DNA of 36,556 bases from Bradyrhizobium viridifuturi (GTDB taxonomy: Bacteria; Pseudomonadota; Alphaproteobacteria; Rhizobiales; Xanthobacteraceae): contig NZ_LGTB01000062.1 in NCBI RefSeq assembly GCF_001238275.1, positions 1-36,556 of the forward strand. The letters run 5' to 3'. The stretch's first letter is position 1. Each line of letters opens with the position of its first letter. Below, piece after piece: positions 1 to 6,898 of this stretch. A program made the translations under genes and the position numbers. Below the pieces are notes generated by a model. It was not told the origin of the DNA. It saw only the letters and a program-made list of their open reading frames with translations, and did not search any database.

Positions 1-246
1 CTCAGGGAGCTCGCCATGAAGAAGGGTGCGTGGGCCAACATCCCACCAAAAAGCAACCGCAGTGGTCCGATCTGCTTCAGCCCGTATCTCTACCGCGCTC
101 GCAACCATGTCGAGCGGTTCTTCAACAGGATCAAGCAATGTCGCCGGGTGGCGACGCGCTACGACAGATTGGGCGCCAACTACCTTGCCTTCGTTCAACT
201 CGCGTCGATCAGGATATGGCTGCGCCTTAATGAGTCCGCGTCCTAG
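1..246 (+). CDS. IS5-family transposase, C-terminal part (cut by window edge)
   Basis: The frame is open from the first base to a stop at 246, so the 5' part lies outside the window. The residues around SPYLYRARNHVERFFNRIKQ, followed by a CRRVATRYD stretch, are the conserved C-terminal block of IS5-family (IS427/IS1031-type) transposases, including the last acidic catalytic residue region and the basic YREK-like helix. It would act as the C-terminal half of a DDE transposase, usually made by a frameshift between two ORFs. Whether the element is complete cannot be judged here. No terminal repeat was identified downstream. Confidence 0.8.
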   Translation, partial: LRELAMKKGAWANIPPKSNRSGPICFSPYLYRARNHVERFFNRIKQCRRVATRYDRLGANYLAFVQLASIRIWLRLNESAS

Positions 247-364
247 ATGACAATGGACGCCACCCGAATAGGGGCGTGGTACTCACCGAAAAGCAGGTCT
301 TGGATGACGGCACTGACAGAGTTCGCTGTCCTTGCCGCGGCGGATTGTCTCCGGCGCATCGAGC

Positions 365-394
365 TGATGCTCGATCCGCGGCTAACTTCACCTT
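365..394. repeat. 30-bp repeat, copy A (partner at 20624-20653)
   Basis: Thirty bases starting TGATGCTCGATCCGCGG match 20624-20653 with two mismatches. Read on the minus strand both copies give the peptide KLAADRAS preceded by a K-x-K pair. Copy B lies in a small minus-strand ORF at 20557-20721. Copy A has no good ORF around it and looks like a gene remnant just downstream of the oleate hydratase gene. Confidence 0.6.
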
Positions 395-472
395 TGCTTT
401 ACCAGCTGCAGCGCTGCCCTGAGCCAGACAATCGACTGTTTTTCTTTCGTTATTTCTCTCGCTAATTGGAGA

Positions 473-2224
473 TCACTTGATGCCCTTAAGCAATTCTCCC
501 AGGACGGGAGCCTCAACCGTCTCCTGCAACAGCTTGCGGAAGGACACCGGTTCAATTTGGATTTCCTTGCTGTCACGCAGTCGAGCGATGGCGGCAAGTA
601 TTGTGCGAACATCGTAGGTCGAGTTGAAGACCTGTGGCACCCCGCGTTCGATGTCGAGAAGGGTGTAGACGGCCTCCATCGCGGTGCGAACCGAATACTC
701 GGTTGTGAATACACAATCTCGCTCGGCCGCCTCGGCAAATTGTCCTATGAACGCGAAATTGGCAGCTCCTTTTGGCACGACATCCGGCCGGTCGCCCGCT
801 CGCCTTGGCATAAAAAGGGAGGTGATGTAGGGCATCATGACTGGAACCGTTTTTGCGCCGGTCTCGGCGAGTTGCGGTATCTCGGCAATGGGCACACCAA
901 GGTGATATAGCCATTCCTGCGTAACTTCAGCGCCTGTGCAGTCTTGCATCGGCTTCTTCACGAAATCACCGAGCTTGTTGACAAAGAGAGAATAGAGCCA
1001 CACGATGATTTGGTCTTTTGGCTGATGCTTGAAGTGCGGCTGGCGGTTCACCGTCCAACTAAGCAGCCAACTCGAATCCTTCACCGTAACGATGCCGCCT
1101 GTGACGACCTTGCCGCCGAATGGATCACGTTTGGCGATCTTACGAATATAGTCTGGGATGCGCGTGTCCAAGGTCGTGATGGTCGCAGACTCCCACTTGG
1201 TCGCATGGATGTTGCCGCCGAAAACGTCAGGCCGCCCGAACGCTGTGCTTTTTTCCGAGATGCGTCGCCAGAGGTCCCATGCTGGAGCAGGACCTTCATT
1301 GAGCGTGGCGGGCGTGTGATGATCGCCGGTATCGGAGTTCTCCGTCAAAGACCCGATTGTCACAAAAACGAGATCGTCGGCGCAGAGATCGATTCCGTTG
1401 CTGGCCCCGTCTCTTTTGTAGTTGATGCGCGTGGCCTGATTGTATTCGGGCCGGATCGCGAAATCGACGTCGGTGACTTTGACGCCGAATTGAAAGTTGA
1501 CCCCCTGCTTGGCCAGCCAGTTGCACAGTGGCAGGACAAGGGATTCATACTGATTATACTTTGTAAACTTCAGTGTACGGAAATCCGGGAGCCCGCCAAT
1601 GTGATGGATGAATCGATGGAGGTAAAGCTTCATTTCCAGCGCGGAATGCCATTCTTCAAAGGCGAACATTGTGCGCCAGTAAAGCCAGAAATTGCTGTTC
1701 AGAAGATCCTGCCCAAAGACTTCATCGATGCGTTTCTTCTCCATGTCCCGAGGGTCCGCAAGAAAGATGGCGATCAAATCTTTTTGCGCGTTGCCGGTCA
1801 GGCTGAAGAGGCCATCTGTATGGGCATCCTGCCCTCTATTCACAGTCGCTCGTTGTAACGAGTAGTTCGGATCATCCTTGTTCAGCCAATAGAACTCATC
1901 GAGCACGCTGGCGCCTTCCAGTTCCAGCGATGGGATCGACCTGAACAGATCCCATAGACACTCGAAATGGTCCTCCATCTCCCGACCACCCCGAATGACG
2001 AATCCTCTCTCTCGCTGCTTGGCGCCGTCGAGCGCACCGCCCGGCAACGTCAGCCGTTCGAGAATTGTGATTCGGTTGCCTGGCATATGTCCATCGCGAA
2101 TGAGGAACGCCGCACCGGCAAGTGCCGCTAGACCAGCACCGATGAACCAAGCAGTCTTCTTGTCCACAGAAACGGGCTTACGAGGGCGGGCAAAGGCTTC
2201 GTAGTTTCCGCTGCTGCAATACAT
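473..2224 (-). CDS. ohyA: oleate hydratase (myosin-cross-reactive-antigen family)
   Basis: FAD-dependent oleate hydratase, which adds water to the 9,10 double bond of unsaturated fatty acids to give 10-hydroxy fatty acids. Seen: an N-terminal SSGNYEAFARPRKP block, a dinucleotide-binding GAGLAALAGAAF motif near residues 29-40, the RGGREMEDHFECLWDLF block near 78-94 that carries the catalytic acid region in the family, and a C-terminal FAFIGQFAE / TTEYSVRTAMEAVY region. Length (583 aa) is normal for the family. The start at 2224 was chosen because GGAGGA lies 8 nt upstream. A longer frame begins at 2266, overlapping the stop of the SDR gene by ATGA, but it has no ribosome site. Neighbours: it follows the SDR gene by 38 bp and shares its sigma54 promoter. 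It probably acts on host- or membrane-derived oleate. The identity is secure; the symbiotic role is inference. Confidence 0.95.
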   Translation of the reverse strand: MYCSSGNYEAFARPRKPVSVDKKTAWFIGAGLAALAGAAFLIRDGHMPGNRITILERLTLPGGALDGAKQRERGFVIRGGREMEDHFECLWDLFRSIPSLELEGASVLDEFYWLNKDDPNYSLQRATVNRGQDAHTDGLFSLTGNAQKDLIAIFLADPRDMEKKRIDEVFGQDLLNSNFWLYWRTMFAFEEWHSALEMKLYLHRFIHHIGGLPDFRTLKFTKYNQYESLVLPLCNWLAKQGVNFQFGVKVTDVDFAIRPEYNQATRINYKRDGASNGIDLCADDLVFVTIGSLTENSDTGDHHTPATLNEGPAPAWDLWRRISEKSTAFGRPDVFGGNIHATKWESATITTLDTRIPDYIRKIAKRDPFGGKVVTGGIVTVKDSSWLLSWTVNRQPHFKHQPKDQIIVWLYSLFVNKLGDFVKKPMQDCTGAEVTQEWLYHLGVPIAEIPQLAETGAKTVPVMMPYITSLFMPRRAGDRPDVVPKGAANFAFIGQFAEAAERDCVFTTEYSVRTAMEAVYTLLDIERGVPQVFNSTYDVRTILAAIARLRDSKEIQIEPVSFRKLLQETVEAPVLGELLKGIK

Positions 2225-2262
2225 AGCTTGTTTCCTCCGCTTGGTCAGCACGTCCATGGGGG

Positions 2263-3024
2263 TCATGAAAACATGTGCTCCGGCGCCGCGTGTTGATGCG
2301 GGACGCCGATTGTCAAGCCACCATCAAGGACTATCTCAGCACCAGTCATATAGCTTGACTCGTCGCTAAGCAGGAATGCGATCGCCTGAGACACTTCGAT
2401 CGGCTGGGCAGCTCGTCCCAATGGAATGGGGAAAAGGGCCGGGTCCAATCTCTCAGTCATCGTCGTGGCGACGAGCCCAGGATGAACCGAGTTAACGCGC
2501 ACGCCGGAGGCCGCGCACTCCAGCGCGGCAGACTTGGTGACACCACGCACGCCGAACTTGGAGGCGACATAAGCATGAAGGCCGGGGCTGCCTCGTAGCC
2601 CCTCGATCGATGAGACGTTGACGATAGAACCTCCGCCCGCGCGCCGGATTGCTGGTAGAGCGGCCCGGATGCCGAGGAACACGCCGGTAAGATTAACCGC
2701 CAGAGTCCTATTCCATTGATCGAGTGAAAATTGTTCGATCGGAGCCATGCTGGCGACACCCGCATTGTTGACGAGCCCTTGTAAGGCGCCAAATTTGCTC
2801 TCTGCGGCCGCAACTGCCATTGCCCACGATTTCGGCTCGCTAACATCCTGGTGCACATAGATGGCGGCATTTCCCAGTTCGGAAGCGAGAGCCTCTCCGT
2901 CCTCATCAAGGATATCAGTGACTACGACTCGCGCGCCCTCTGAAACCAACAAACGGGCATGGGCCGCTCCCATTCCTCGCGCCGCACCAGTCACCAGAAT
3001 GACCTTCTCGTTCACACGTCCCAT
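2263..3024 (-). CDS. short-chain dehydrogenase/reductase (hydroxysteroid-dehydrogenase-like)
   Basis: Classical SDR, 253 aa. Seen: cofactor motif TGAARGMG (12-19), an Asp at the end of the second strand (D37, favouring NAD), NNAG (86-89), active-site Ser 138/139, and YVASK (152-156). The start at 3024 was preferred over 3048 because GAGGA lies 7 nt before this ATG. The downstream oleate hydratase gene follows closely, so the likely substrate is the secondary alcohol made by that enzyme (10-hydroxy fatty acid to 10-oxo fatty acid). This pairing is inference from context; the sequence alone only shows an NAD(H)-type SDR. It is the first gene after the sigma54 promoter at 3102-3116 with a NifA-type site at 3188-3203. 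The leader is about 65 nt. Confidence 0.9.
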   Translation of the reverse strand: MGRVNEKVILVTGAARGMGAAHARLLVSEGARVVVTDILDEDGEALASELGNAAIYVHQDVSEPKSWAMAVAAAESKFGALQGLVNNAGVASMAPIEQFSLDQWNRTLAVNLTGVFLGIRAALPAIRRAGGGSIVNVSSIEGLRGSPGLHAYVASKFGVRGVTKSAALECAASGVRVNSVHPGLVATTMTERLDPALFPIPLGRAAQPIEVSQAIAFLLSDESSYMTGAEIVLDGGLTIGVPHQHAAPEHMFS

Positions 3025-3101
3025 GATAGGGTCCTCGCCCGGGGCCATCGATCAGTTAGCTTGGTACGGCGCTGCCAACGAAGTGCAACAAATCAACAAG
3101 A

Positions 3102-3116
3102 GCAATGCGCATGCCA
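3102..3116 (-). promoter_or_regulatory. sigma54 -24/-12 promoter of the SDR-oleate hydratase operon
   Basis: On the minus strand the sequence is TTGGCATGCGCATTGCT: GG and GC separated by exactly 10 nt, matching the RpoN consensus TGGCAC-N5-TTGC except for one base. The predicted start is near 3090, about 65 nt before the SDR ATG. A TGT-N10-ACA site lies about 80 bp upstream. Confidence 0.8.
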
Positions 3117-3187
3117 AAAGCAGGCTGATTGGTTAGACGAATCGGGCCGCTACATTGATCGTATCGCAGCGACCCACTCGGCCGTCG

Positions 3188-3203
3188 TGTTACACTTCCG
3201 ACA
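3188..3203. promoter_or_regulatory. NifA-type upstream activator site (TGT-N10-ACA)
   Basis: TGTTACACTTCCGACA is an exact TGT-N10-ACA. It sits about 80 bp upstream of the -24 element at 3115, within the usual 80-150 bp distance for NifA sites. The motif is short, so position relative to the sigma54 promoter is the main support. Confidence 0.7.
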
Positions 3204-3319
3204 TCATGGGCTCAGCCGGACATTGGTTGAGACGGAGGCAAGAAGCGAGCGGCAGCTCGGGCGGAACTCAGTTCGCCATATCTTGCGAGCTTCTTCTGAA
3301 CGGAAGGGGAGGGGGCGGT

Positions 3320-4078
3320 TCACGCGTTCGAAAGGAGATCGACAGATCGCAGCTTGGCATCATACTCCTCGTAAGTGCCAAGCATGATCTGGCCAACGGC
3401 CAAATTGTGCACGGGATCGATGACGGAGGGAGAGTCGTAAGTCAGAGAAACAGGACCCGTGAATAGTACTTCTTCGCCCGACTCATCTCGCCGGAATGTT
3501 CGGTCGGTGCACCACTTGACGAGCTGTGTTGCAGCTCCTTTTCCGGATGGCGTTATTGGAGGCAAATGCCGTATCGAATAGAAGTTGGTGTGTGTCGAGC
3601 ACATCTGTCGGGCTGCTGTTCTCAGGCGCGAATCTGGCTGAGCAGTTATGGTCAGCAGACGCTTGCCTGCCGGACGCTCAAGTGTCCCTTGAATTAAGCC
3701 GCCCTCTCGAGTCAATGCGATGTGTGCAAACTTTTTGGGAGCTCCGAGCCCCTCTCGTCCGGAGGCGAGGGCAGCATCGTTCGCGGTCACATAGATGTAA
3801 GGAATATAGAAGCCGGTCTGCCCACCAGGATCACGAACCTCGATTCCAGAATACTGCTCCAGATATGGTCCGACGATGCTTGAGCGGTAACTTGCTATAC
3901 CTACGACGCCCAGTGGGGGATTCGCTGCAGGAACTAGCTGCTTTGGTAATAGCCGCTCCACGTCGCTTGCAATTGTGAAGATGGCTTGAACGGCTTGGCA
4001 GTTAAGAAACGCGCTGTCATGCTCTTCATCGCCGTGATAAAGGGGCGCGTCGAACGGAATACCTCTGATTTCAGTCAT
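3320..4078 (-). CDS. acetoacetate decarboxylase family protein
   Basis: 252 aa, the usual length of acetoacetate decarboxylase, which forms a Schiff base with a Lys to decarboxylate beta-keto acids. Seen: GLGAPKKFAHI with the Lys pair at residues 115-116, the same numbering as the catalytic K115 and pKa-tuning K116 of the clostridial enzyme. A GGQTGFYIPYIYVTANDAAL stretch also fits the family. Start at 4078: GGAGG 8 nt upstream. Family members without acetoacetate activity are common, so substrate is open; in this context a keto fatty acid derivative is possible but unproven. It lies upstream of the SDR gene on the same strand, with a 295-bp gap containing a separate sigma54 promoter. Its own promoter could be the sigma54 site at 4557-4571, giving a leader of about 470 nt. 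Confidence 0.88.
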   Translation of the reverse strand: MTEIRGIPFDAPLYHGDEEHDSAFLNCQAVQAIFTIASDVERLLPKQLVPAANPPLGVVGIASYRSSIVGPYLEQYSGIEVRDPGGQTGFYIPYIYVTANDAALASGREGLGAPKKFAHIALTREGGLIQGTLERPAGKRLLTITAQPDSRLRTAARQMCSTHTNFYSIRHLPPITPSGKGAATQLVKWCTDRTFRRDESGEEVLFTGPVSLTYDSPSVIDPVHNLAVGQIMLGTYEEYDAKLRSVDLLSNA

Positions 4079-4556
4079 TAATTATCCTCCGGTAGAGCGC
4101 CCCGCGGGCGCTTGGTGGAGTTCGCGAGATCGCGGAGGACGCACGATAGTGGTCATCCGTTATGATCTTCGCGAGACCCCATCCTGATCCTGGTTCACGA
4201 CCGCGGACCTTGCGGTCGTCTTCTGCGAGACCGAGCTATGGATTCGTCCAGAAGCTAGAGCTTCACGCCTTTGGGAGAACGATGCGACAGAAGGATCGTA
4301 GCCGAATACGTTCGCGCTATCCCGCGTCCGGAGGCGCCCGTCGTACTGTAGCCACGAGTTTCATGCTCGTAGACGCTCATAATATCCGGCGGAGGCCGTG
4401 CGCAAATGCGGTTTCTGCCGCAGCAGCTCGAACGTGTGGTTTCATTGCGAACACACCAGCATTCATCTTTGAACAAGCGGACTCGCCGGACGCGAGTTCG
4501 CCCTACATCACCGGGCGAGTGGTAGTTTGAGCGGAATTCGGTGATGGCGTAGCGCA
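4079..4556. other. leader / non-coding stretch upstream of the decarboxylase gene
   Basis: No convincing gene in either strand; the open frames here have poor composition and no ribosome sites. If the sigma54 site at 4557-4571 drives the decarboxylase gene, this is its long 5' untranslated leader. Confidence 0.4.
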
Positions 4557-4571
4557 GCAAGTTGCGTGCCA
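4557..4571 (-). promoter_or_regulatory. sigma54 -24/-12 promoter, minus strand
   Basis: Minus strand reads CTGGCACGCAACTTGCTG: a perfect TGGCAC-N5-TTGC with 10 nt between GG and GC. The predicted start is near 4545, facing the decarboxylase gene about 470 nt away. No TGT-N10-ACA site was found within 200 bp upstream. It lies beside IS remnants and may be displaced from its original gene. Confidence 0.7.
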
Positions 4572-4910
4572 GCCTCGCGATTGAGGCGCTTACCGGCCGA
4601 CTTGTTGCGTCATGAAGTCTGGCAGCCGACCAACTCTGCGCAAGATGTTAGACTCGCTCCCGTTCGAAGCGAACTGCCTCGACCATCTCCTGGAGGGCGA
4701 TCTGATGCGCGGGGTGAACTGCTGTTACTGAAGCCAGCGCAGATAGCGCTAAGCTGGCCGAAGGTGGTGACGTTCAACGTAAGCGCAAAAACCATCGCGT
4801 TATGCTTCGGAGCGAGTGTGCAGGGAAAGCCGCTATCACGGCAATATCGCAGCAAGCACGGAGAGATGGGTAGTTGAACCACTGGGGCAGCAAGCTGGCC
4901 AAATGCGTCG

Positions 4911-5000
4911 GTACCAAAAGGCCAAGCTCTCGCTCGCAGAGTGGCCGTCATCCTTCATGCCATATGGACCGACGGTATCAAATTCCAGGCAGTGATCCGG
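4911..5000 (+). pseudogene. IS110-family transposase, C-terminal remnant
   Basis: A 30-codon stretch reading ALARRVAVILHAIWTDG followed by a KFQ motif resembles the end of IS110/IS116/IS902-type transposases (consensus near ARKLAVILHRMWVDGTEF). No start, no catalytic DEDD residues and no flanking homology remain. It is a scrap of a mobile element. Confidence 0.55.
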
Positions 5001-5200
5001 CGCATGAACTAGCTTTAACTTTAACCACGCTGCAAATCTGCCGGCTTGCTTCGAGCGGTCAAACATTTATGAGTTTCGGCCACGCACACCGAATCCGACG
5101 GGCCGATTCGGTTCTGTCCTTGAGCAGGTGACTGGGCCAGCGCGACTTGGCACTCCCAAGAGGGACTTGGTCGCCGCGACAAAGAGTGCTTCTACTCTAG

Positions 5201-5479
5201 TTGTCGCCCTGCAAAAACGGCGATTATCGAGTGCTACCGGAGGCGGGAAAGCTCGGTCGAGGAGGTCGAGCGGGCAACGTCTGGGACAACTCGGCGATGG
5301 AGAGCTTCTTCTCGTCGCTCAAGACGGAGCGCACCGCACGCAAAACTTATCGAACCAGGAATGAGGCCGGAGCAGATGTCTTCGACTACATTGAGCGGTT
5401 CTACAACGCCACCCGACGGCACTCGGCGATCGGCAATCTCAGCCCGGTTGAGTTCGAGCGAAAGGTGGGATTAGCTTAA
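5201..5479 (+). pseudogene. IS3-family transposase OrfB, C-terminal remnant
   Basis: From about 5273 the frame reads GNVWDNSAMESFFSSLKTER, then RTRNEAGADVFDYIERFYN and RRHSAIGNLSPVEFE, the conserved C-terminal third of IS3-group OrfB integrase-like transposases, including the final catalytic Glu (in MESFF). The first two thirds with the DD residues are missing, so it is inactive. It ends about 170 bp before the NifA-type site of the RNA locus, so IS activity may have brought in or bounded that locus. Confidence 0.8.
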
Positions 5480-5652
5480 CTGAGCGGCTACGAAGCCGGC
5501 AGCAGCTCCATGCTAGACTGCCCGCTCGAAGAGAGGCAGTTGCAGCGGCTCGATTTAAAGCCTGGTGAGTTGATCGCTCTAAACCGCGATGAGGTTGATC
5601 CAATCATCCCGCGCCCTCGGCGTCACTGAGCACAGTTCTCTGTCTGTCTCGT

Positions 5653-5668
5653 TGTTCGATCTTATACA
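5653..5668. promoter_or_regulatory. NifA-type upstream activator site (TGT-N10-ACA)
   Basis: TGTTCGATCTTATACA is an exact TGT-N10-ACA, about 116 bp upstream of the -24 element at 5784, an ideal NifA distance. It is the only such site found for the three tandem sigma54 promoters. Confidence 0.7.
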
Positions 5669-5782
5669 GTTGCGTCCGACTGATGACGGCCATGTCGGAA
5701 TTTCGTCACGAATGGGCCGTGAGCCGCGCCCGACGTGGGATGAAAGTGCACCATCCCTACCGCATGCATCCTGCAACGGCTT

Positions 5783-5797
5783 TGGCACGCTGATTGC
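5783..5797 (+). promoter_or_regulatory. sigma54 promoter 1 of the tandem RNA locus
   Basis: TTGGCACGCTGATTGCTGA, a full match to the RpoN -24/-12 consensus with 10 nt between GG and GC. The predicted +1 is near 5809, directly at the GGG that opens hairpin 1 of the first RNA unit. Confidence 0.88.
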
Positions 5798-5808
5798 TGA
5801 GGCATGCA

Positions 5809-5910
5809 CGGGCCTGGATGTTCATACGTTGACCTCCCATGGACAGCCAAGCCTTTCATAGCGCAGCCACGCACGGGCGGTTTTTAGACCCGGCCGCCCG
5901 TGCATCTTCT
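5809..5910 (+). ncRNA. two-hairpin RNA unit 1 (5' leader or small RNA)
   Basis: Starting at the predicted +1, GGCCTGG (5811-5817) can pair with CCAAGCC (5847-5853). A second hairpin, GCACGGGCGG (5871-5880) with CCGCCCGTGC (5894-5903), has a perfect 10-bp stem and a 13-nt loop. The layout repeats in units 2 and 3 with compensatory base changes. A ribosome site and GTG start follow at 5927-5941, so here the structure may act as a leader for the small gene, or as a separate small RNA. The family is not one I recognise. Confidence 0.65.
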
Positions 5911-5938
5911 TCAGCCGTACGAACTCGGAGGAATTGCC

Positions 5939-6109
5939 GTGATTAGCCGTAAAGAGGCCTTGAAGAAAGCCAAAAAGGCGCTCGACGAATGGTGCGAAGG
6001 GAACATCTCGATGACCGACGTGCTTGATACACTTGCAGAGCTTCAAAGGACCATTTCGCTACCTAGACGGCCCTCAAAGCAGAAGACCAACGCAATCACG
6101 CCGGCTTGA
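5939..6109 (+). CDS. small protein, 56 aa, unknown function (EWxEG family, copy 1)
   Basis: GTG start with GGAGGA 6 nt upstream. The peptide begins MISRKEALKKAKKALDEWCE and continues GNISMTDVLDTLAELQR; it is helical and charged, with no signal peptide. The pattern K/E-A-...-L-x-E-W-x-E-G-...-M-...-L-x-T-x-A-E-L is shared with the protein starting at 6511, so the two are paralogues within one locus. It sits directly behind RNA unit 1 and the NifA-type promoter. No known family is recognised. A role in protein binding or regulation is only a guess from the helical composition. Confidence 0.65.
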   Translation: MISRKEALKKAKKALDEWCEGNISMTDVLDTLAELQRTISLPRRPSKQKTNAITPA

Positions 6110-6176
6110 ACGATATCCGCGTCAGAAGTCTTGCAATCTCGTTATTTGCTTTCCTTCATTGCATTCTAGTTCGATT

Positions 6177-6191
6177 TGGCACGCTGGTTGC
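6177..6191 (+). promoter_or_regulatory. sigma54 promoter 2 of the tandem RNA locus
   Basis: TTTGGCACGCTGGTTGCTGA, consensus -24/-12 with 10 nt between GG and GC. The predicted +1 is near 6203, adjacent to the GGG opening hairpin 1 of unit 2. No TGT-N10-ACA site lies in the 200 bp upstream. Confidence 0.85.
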
Positions 6192-6202
6192 TGAGACATC
6201 TG

Positions 6203-6300
6203 TGGGCTTGGCTGCTTGAGTGATGCCCTCGCCAAGACGGCCAGGTCTCGACAGCAACTTCACGCACGGGCGGCCCTCACGTCGTCCGTGCGCTTTTCTG
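6203..6300 (+). ncRNA. two-hairpin RNA unit 2, probably a terminated small RNA
   Basis: Hairpin 1: CTTGGC (6207-6212) with GCCAAG (6231-6236). Hairpin 2: GCACGGGCGGC (6264-6274) with GTCGTCCGTGC (6281-6291), 11 pairs including two G-U, then GCTTTTCT, which looks like an intrinsic terminator. No ORF follows before the next sigma54 promoter 40 bp on, so this unit is most easily read as a free RNA of about 95 nt. Confidence 0.65.
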
Positions 6301-6340
6301 AAAGTGCGAGTAGTCGGCCGCGCACCTGCACCTAACCTTA

Positions 6341-6355
6341 TGGCACGGCGCTTGC
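6341..6355 (+). promoter_or_regulatory. sigma54 promoter 3 of the tandem RNA locus
   Basis: ATGGCACGGCGCTTGCTGA, consensus -24/-12 with 10 nt between GG and GC. The predicted +1 at 6367 is exactly the first G of hairpin 1 in unit 3. It probably drives the small-gene cluster 6511-7504. Confidence 0.85.
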
Positions 6356-6366
6356 TGAGGAGCCGT

Positions 6367-6455
6367 GGGCTTGGCTGCTCTTCTTTCGCGCATCCCATGG
6401 GACGCCGAGCCCAGCGTAAGTTCGCACGGACAGCCTTTTAAGCCGTCCGTGCGTC
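6367..6455 (+). ncRNA. two-hairpin RNA unit 3 (leader of the small-gene cluster or small RNA)
   Basis: Hairpin 1: GGGCTTGGC (6367-6375) with GCCGAGCCC (6404-6412), 9 pairs. Hairpin 2: GCACGGAC plus GC (6424-6434) with GC plus GTCCGTGC (6442-6452), one internal mismatch. Compared with units 1 and 2 the stems keep pairing while bases change, which supports a selected RNA structure. No T-run follows, so read-through into the gene at 6511 is likely. Confidence 0.65.
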
Positions 6456-6510
6456 CCCCGCAGGACTACATGCCCGCGCGGCTGAATGCGCCCTTCGCGG
6501 AGATCATGCC

Positions 6511-6792
6511 ATGACCTATGAGCAGGCCTTCGAGAACGCTGTTGCGGTGCTGCGAGAATGGTCTGAGGGGCGAACCGAAATGAGCGTAGCGCTTGCCACG
6601 ATCGCGGAGCTTATGGCGAGAAGCGAGCCACCAGAACAGACGCCCTCGGTTGGCTCTGACAATCACTCAGGGAGGTCTGCAGAAAATGGACAGGCTCAAA
6701 TTCATACCCGCCTTCGAGGCCGCCATTCGCTCTGCCGATCCCGCCAAACTGGCCGTACTTCGAGAGACCATTCGCGAGCGCGGCGGCCCTGA
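6511..6792 (+). CDS. small protein of the EWxEG family, copy 2 (3' part uncertain)
   Basis: ATG with GGAG 8 nt upstream. The first 45 residues (MTYEQAFENAVAVLREWSEG, then a MSVALATIAEL block) match the 56-aa protein at 5939. Beyond about residue 50 the frame runs on into Arg-rich, low-quality sequence and overlaps the next gene (6686) by 107 bp in another frame. That suggests a lost stop codon or a frameshift near 6670; the working protein may be only the first part. Unknown function. Confidence 0.55.
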   Translation: MTYEQAFENAVAVLREWSEGRTEMSVALATIAELMARSEPPEQTPSVGSDNHSGRSAENGQAQIHTRLRGRHSLCRSRQTGRTSRDHSRARRP

Positions 6793-6898
6793 CGAGTTTA
6801 CGGTGGCGAGCACCGAACTCATACGCAAGCATCCGCTCACGCTCTTTAGGCTGCTTACGATCATCTCCGACGCCGCACATGAAAAGCAACGGCCATGA
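6686..6898 (+). CDS. small protein, 70 aa, unknown function
   Basis: ATG at 6686 follows GGGAGG by 10 nt. The sequence begins MDRLKFIPAFEAAIRSADPA and ends near AHEKQRP; it is a soluble, helical-looking protein. Its stop (TGA 6896-6898) overlaps the ATG of the next ORF as ATGA, implying translational coupling. I recognise no family. Context: second gene of the cluster behind sigma54 promoter 3. Confidence 0.55.
   Translation: MDRLKFIPAFEAAIRSADPAKLAVLRETIRERGGPDEFTVASTELIRKHPLTLFRLLTIISDAAHEKQRP

Noticed and set aside
944..1858. Long plus-strand open frame (304 codons)
   Set aside because: It is antisense to the oleate hydratase gene, whose conserved motifs and ribosome site are unambiguous.
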